Source of the DNA: Prosthecobacter sp. | Lineage (GTDB): Bacteria > Verrucomicrobiota > Verrucomicrobiia > Verrucomicrobiales > Verrucomicrobiaceae | Assembly: GCA_020216965.1 (NCBI GenBank) | Contig: JAIWOJ010000130.1 | Coordinates: 1-6,622 of the forward strand | DNA: 6,622 bases | Direction: 5' to 3' | Part shown: piece after piece, positions 5,972 through 6,622 of the stretch | Numbering within the stretch: position 1 is the stretch's first letter | Layout: the number at the start of each line of letters is the position of its first letter | The notes under the pieces: generated by a model | Database searches by the model: none | What the model saw: the letters and a program-made list of their open reading frames with translations, nothing else | What the model was told of the DNA's origin: nothing | Program-made: the position numbers and the translations under genes

Positions 5972-6069
5972 ACCGGTCTGCTCGGGCTGGTTACCGGGTT
6001 TTAAAAAAATCTAGCTAGGCTTGTGCATCTGTGGCTTGACCTCTGTCTGAAGATGGGCTGGATGCTGGG

Positions 6070-6622
6070 ATGAACGCGGAGGAATCGATCTGTCCTGTGT
6101 GCGGCATGAAGGGGAGCTGGGGTGCGCCCTTAGGTGTGTGCCCGGCTTGTGCGTTGCGCGGGGCGCTGGAAGGTTCAGCAGCCAAGGTGGAGGGTCTTCC
6201 AGAACGCATCGGAGACTATCGGCTGCTGGATGAGCTGGGCCGGGGTGGCATGGGGGTGGTGTATTTGGCCGAACAAGAAACGCCCATCCGGCGGGAGGTG
6301 GCGCTGAAGGTGATCAAGGCTGGCATGGACACGCGGGAGGTAATCGCGCGCTTTGAGGCGGAGCGGCAGGCGCTAGCACTCATGGATCATCCAGGCATTG
6401 CGCGGGTACTGGACGCGGGGCTGACAGAGCAGGGACGGCCGTTCTTTGTGATGGAGCTGGTGGAGGGGCTGCCCCTGACCGAGTTTTGCGACCGGGAGCG
6501 GCTGGACGTGCCGGCCCGGCTGCGGCTGATGCGGCAGGTGTGCGCGGCGGTGCAGCACGCACATCAGAAGGGCGTCCTGCACCGGGATCTGAAGCCCTCC
6601 AACATCCTGGTGGCGCGTGACA
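6070..6622 (+). CDS. Hanks-type Ser/Thr protein kinase, C-terminus beyond window
   Basis: The frame opens at ATG 6070, the only ATG after an in-frame TGA at 6037, and runs off the right edge after 184 codons. An N-terminal head carries two Cys pairs, CPVC (8-11) and CPAC (24-27), spaced like a zinc ribbon. The kinase domain begins at [20 protein letters not shown] (48-67), which holds the Gly-rich ATP loop. It continues with VALKVIK (77-83, with Lys80 as the ATP-binding lysine), [20 protein letters not shown] (95-114), FVMELVEG (126-133) and the catalytic HRDLKPSN (171-178). The DFG motif and activation loop lie outside the window. The sequence style is that of the large PVC-group kinases that often carry WD40, TPR or other C-terminal repeats. 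It would phosphorylate Ser/Thr on unknown targets. It diverges from the caspase fusion across 234 bp; joint function is plausible but unproven. Confidence 0.92.
   Translation, partial: MNAEESICPVCGMKGSWGAPLGVCPACALRGALEGSAAKVEGLPERIGDYRLLDELGRGGMGVVYLAEQETPIRREVALKVIKAGMDTREVIARFEAERQALALMDHPGIARVLDAGLTEQGRPFFVMELVEGLPLTEFCDRERLDVPARLRLMRQVCAAVQHAHQKGVLHRDLKPSNILVARD

Noticed and set aside
5972..6008. Hairpin CCGGT/ACCGG followed by TTTTAAAAAAA as a terminator
   Set aside because: The stem is 5 bp with a 15-base loop, and no plus-strand gene ends before it.

Overview
The window is GC-rich, tightly packed bacterial DNA. It carries four complete genes and two genes cut by the window edges. The style points to Verrucomicrobiota (Verrucomicrobium/Prosthecobacter-like) or a related PVC lineage. 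The signs are a Hanks-type Ser/Thr kinase with an N-terminal Cys-pair (zinc-ribbon-like) head, weak Shine-Dalgarno signals, and a GlcD-type oxidase with a GYVGGCVP FAD loop. This placement is an inference from protein style; no rRNA or other taxonomic marker is present.

Layout. (1) 1-354, minus: ApaG/DUF525 protein, its last residues lost off the left edge. (2) 456-1838, plus: FAD-linked glycolate/D-lactate oxidase of the GlcD family, divergent from apaG. (3) 1835-3103, minus: uncharacterised protein with a possible degenerate von Willebrand A-like domain and a Pro-rich tail. It meets glcD tail-to-tail with a 4-bp overlap of stop codons. (4) 3110-3826, minus: outer-membrane beta-barrel protein with a signal peptide and a C-terminal Phe. 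(5) 3823-5835, minus: 670-residue multidomain protein made of a LuxR/NarL helix-turn-helix, a membrane or signal segment, a caspase-like (C14) protease with an intact His/Cys dyad, and an FGE/SUMF1-like domain. (6) 6070-6622, plus: Ser/Thr kinase, cut by the right edge. No gene-free stretch exceeds 300 bases; the longest is the 234-bp divergent region at 5836-6069.

Genes 5, 4 and 3 are read in that order on the minus strand. The caspase and barrel genes share an ATGA stop/start overlap, and the third gene follows after 6 bp. The likely picture is a membrane-tethered regulator-protease whose caspase and FGE-like domains sit in the periplasm, translationally coupled to an outer-membrane barrel and divergent from a kinase. 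This looks like a signalling or stress (possibly regulated-death) module, but its function is inferred from domains only. A strong hairpin followed by a T-rich stretch lies over the first codons of the third gene, so that gene may start later or be attenuated. The kinase/caspase divergent region contains several short direct and inverted repeats that could be regulatory sites.
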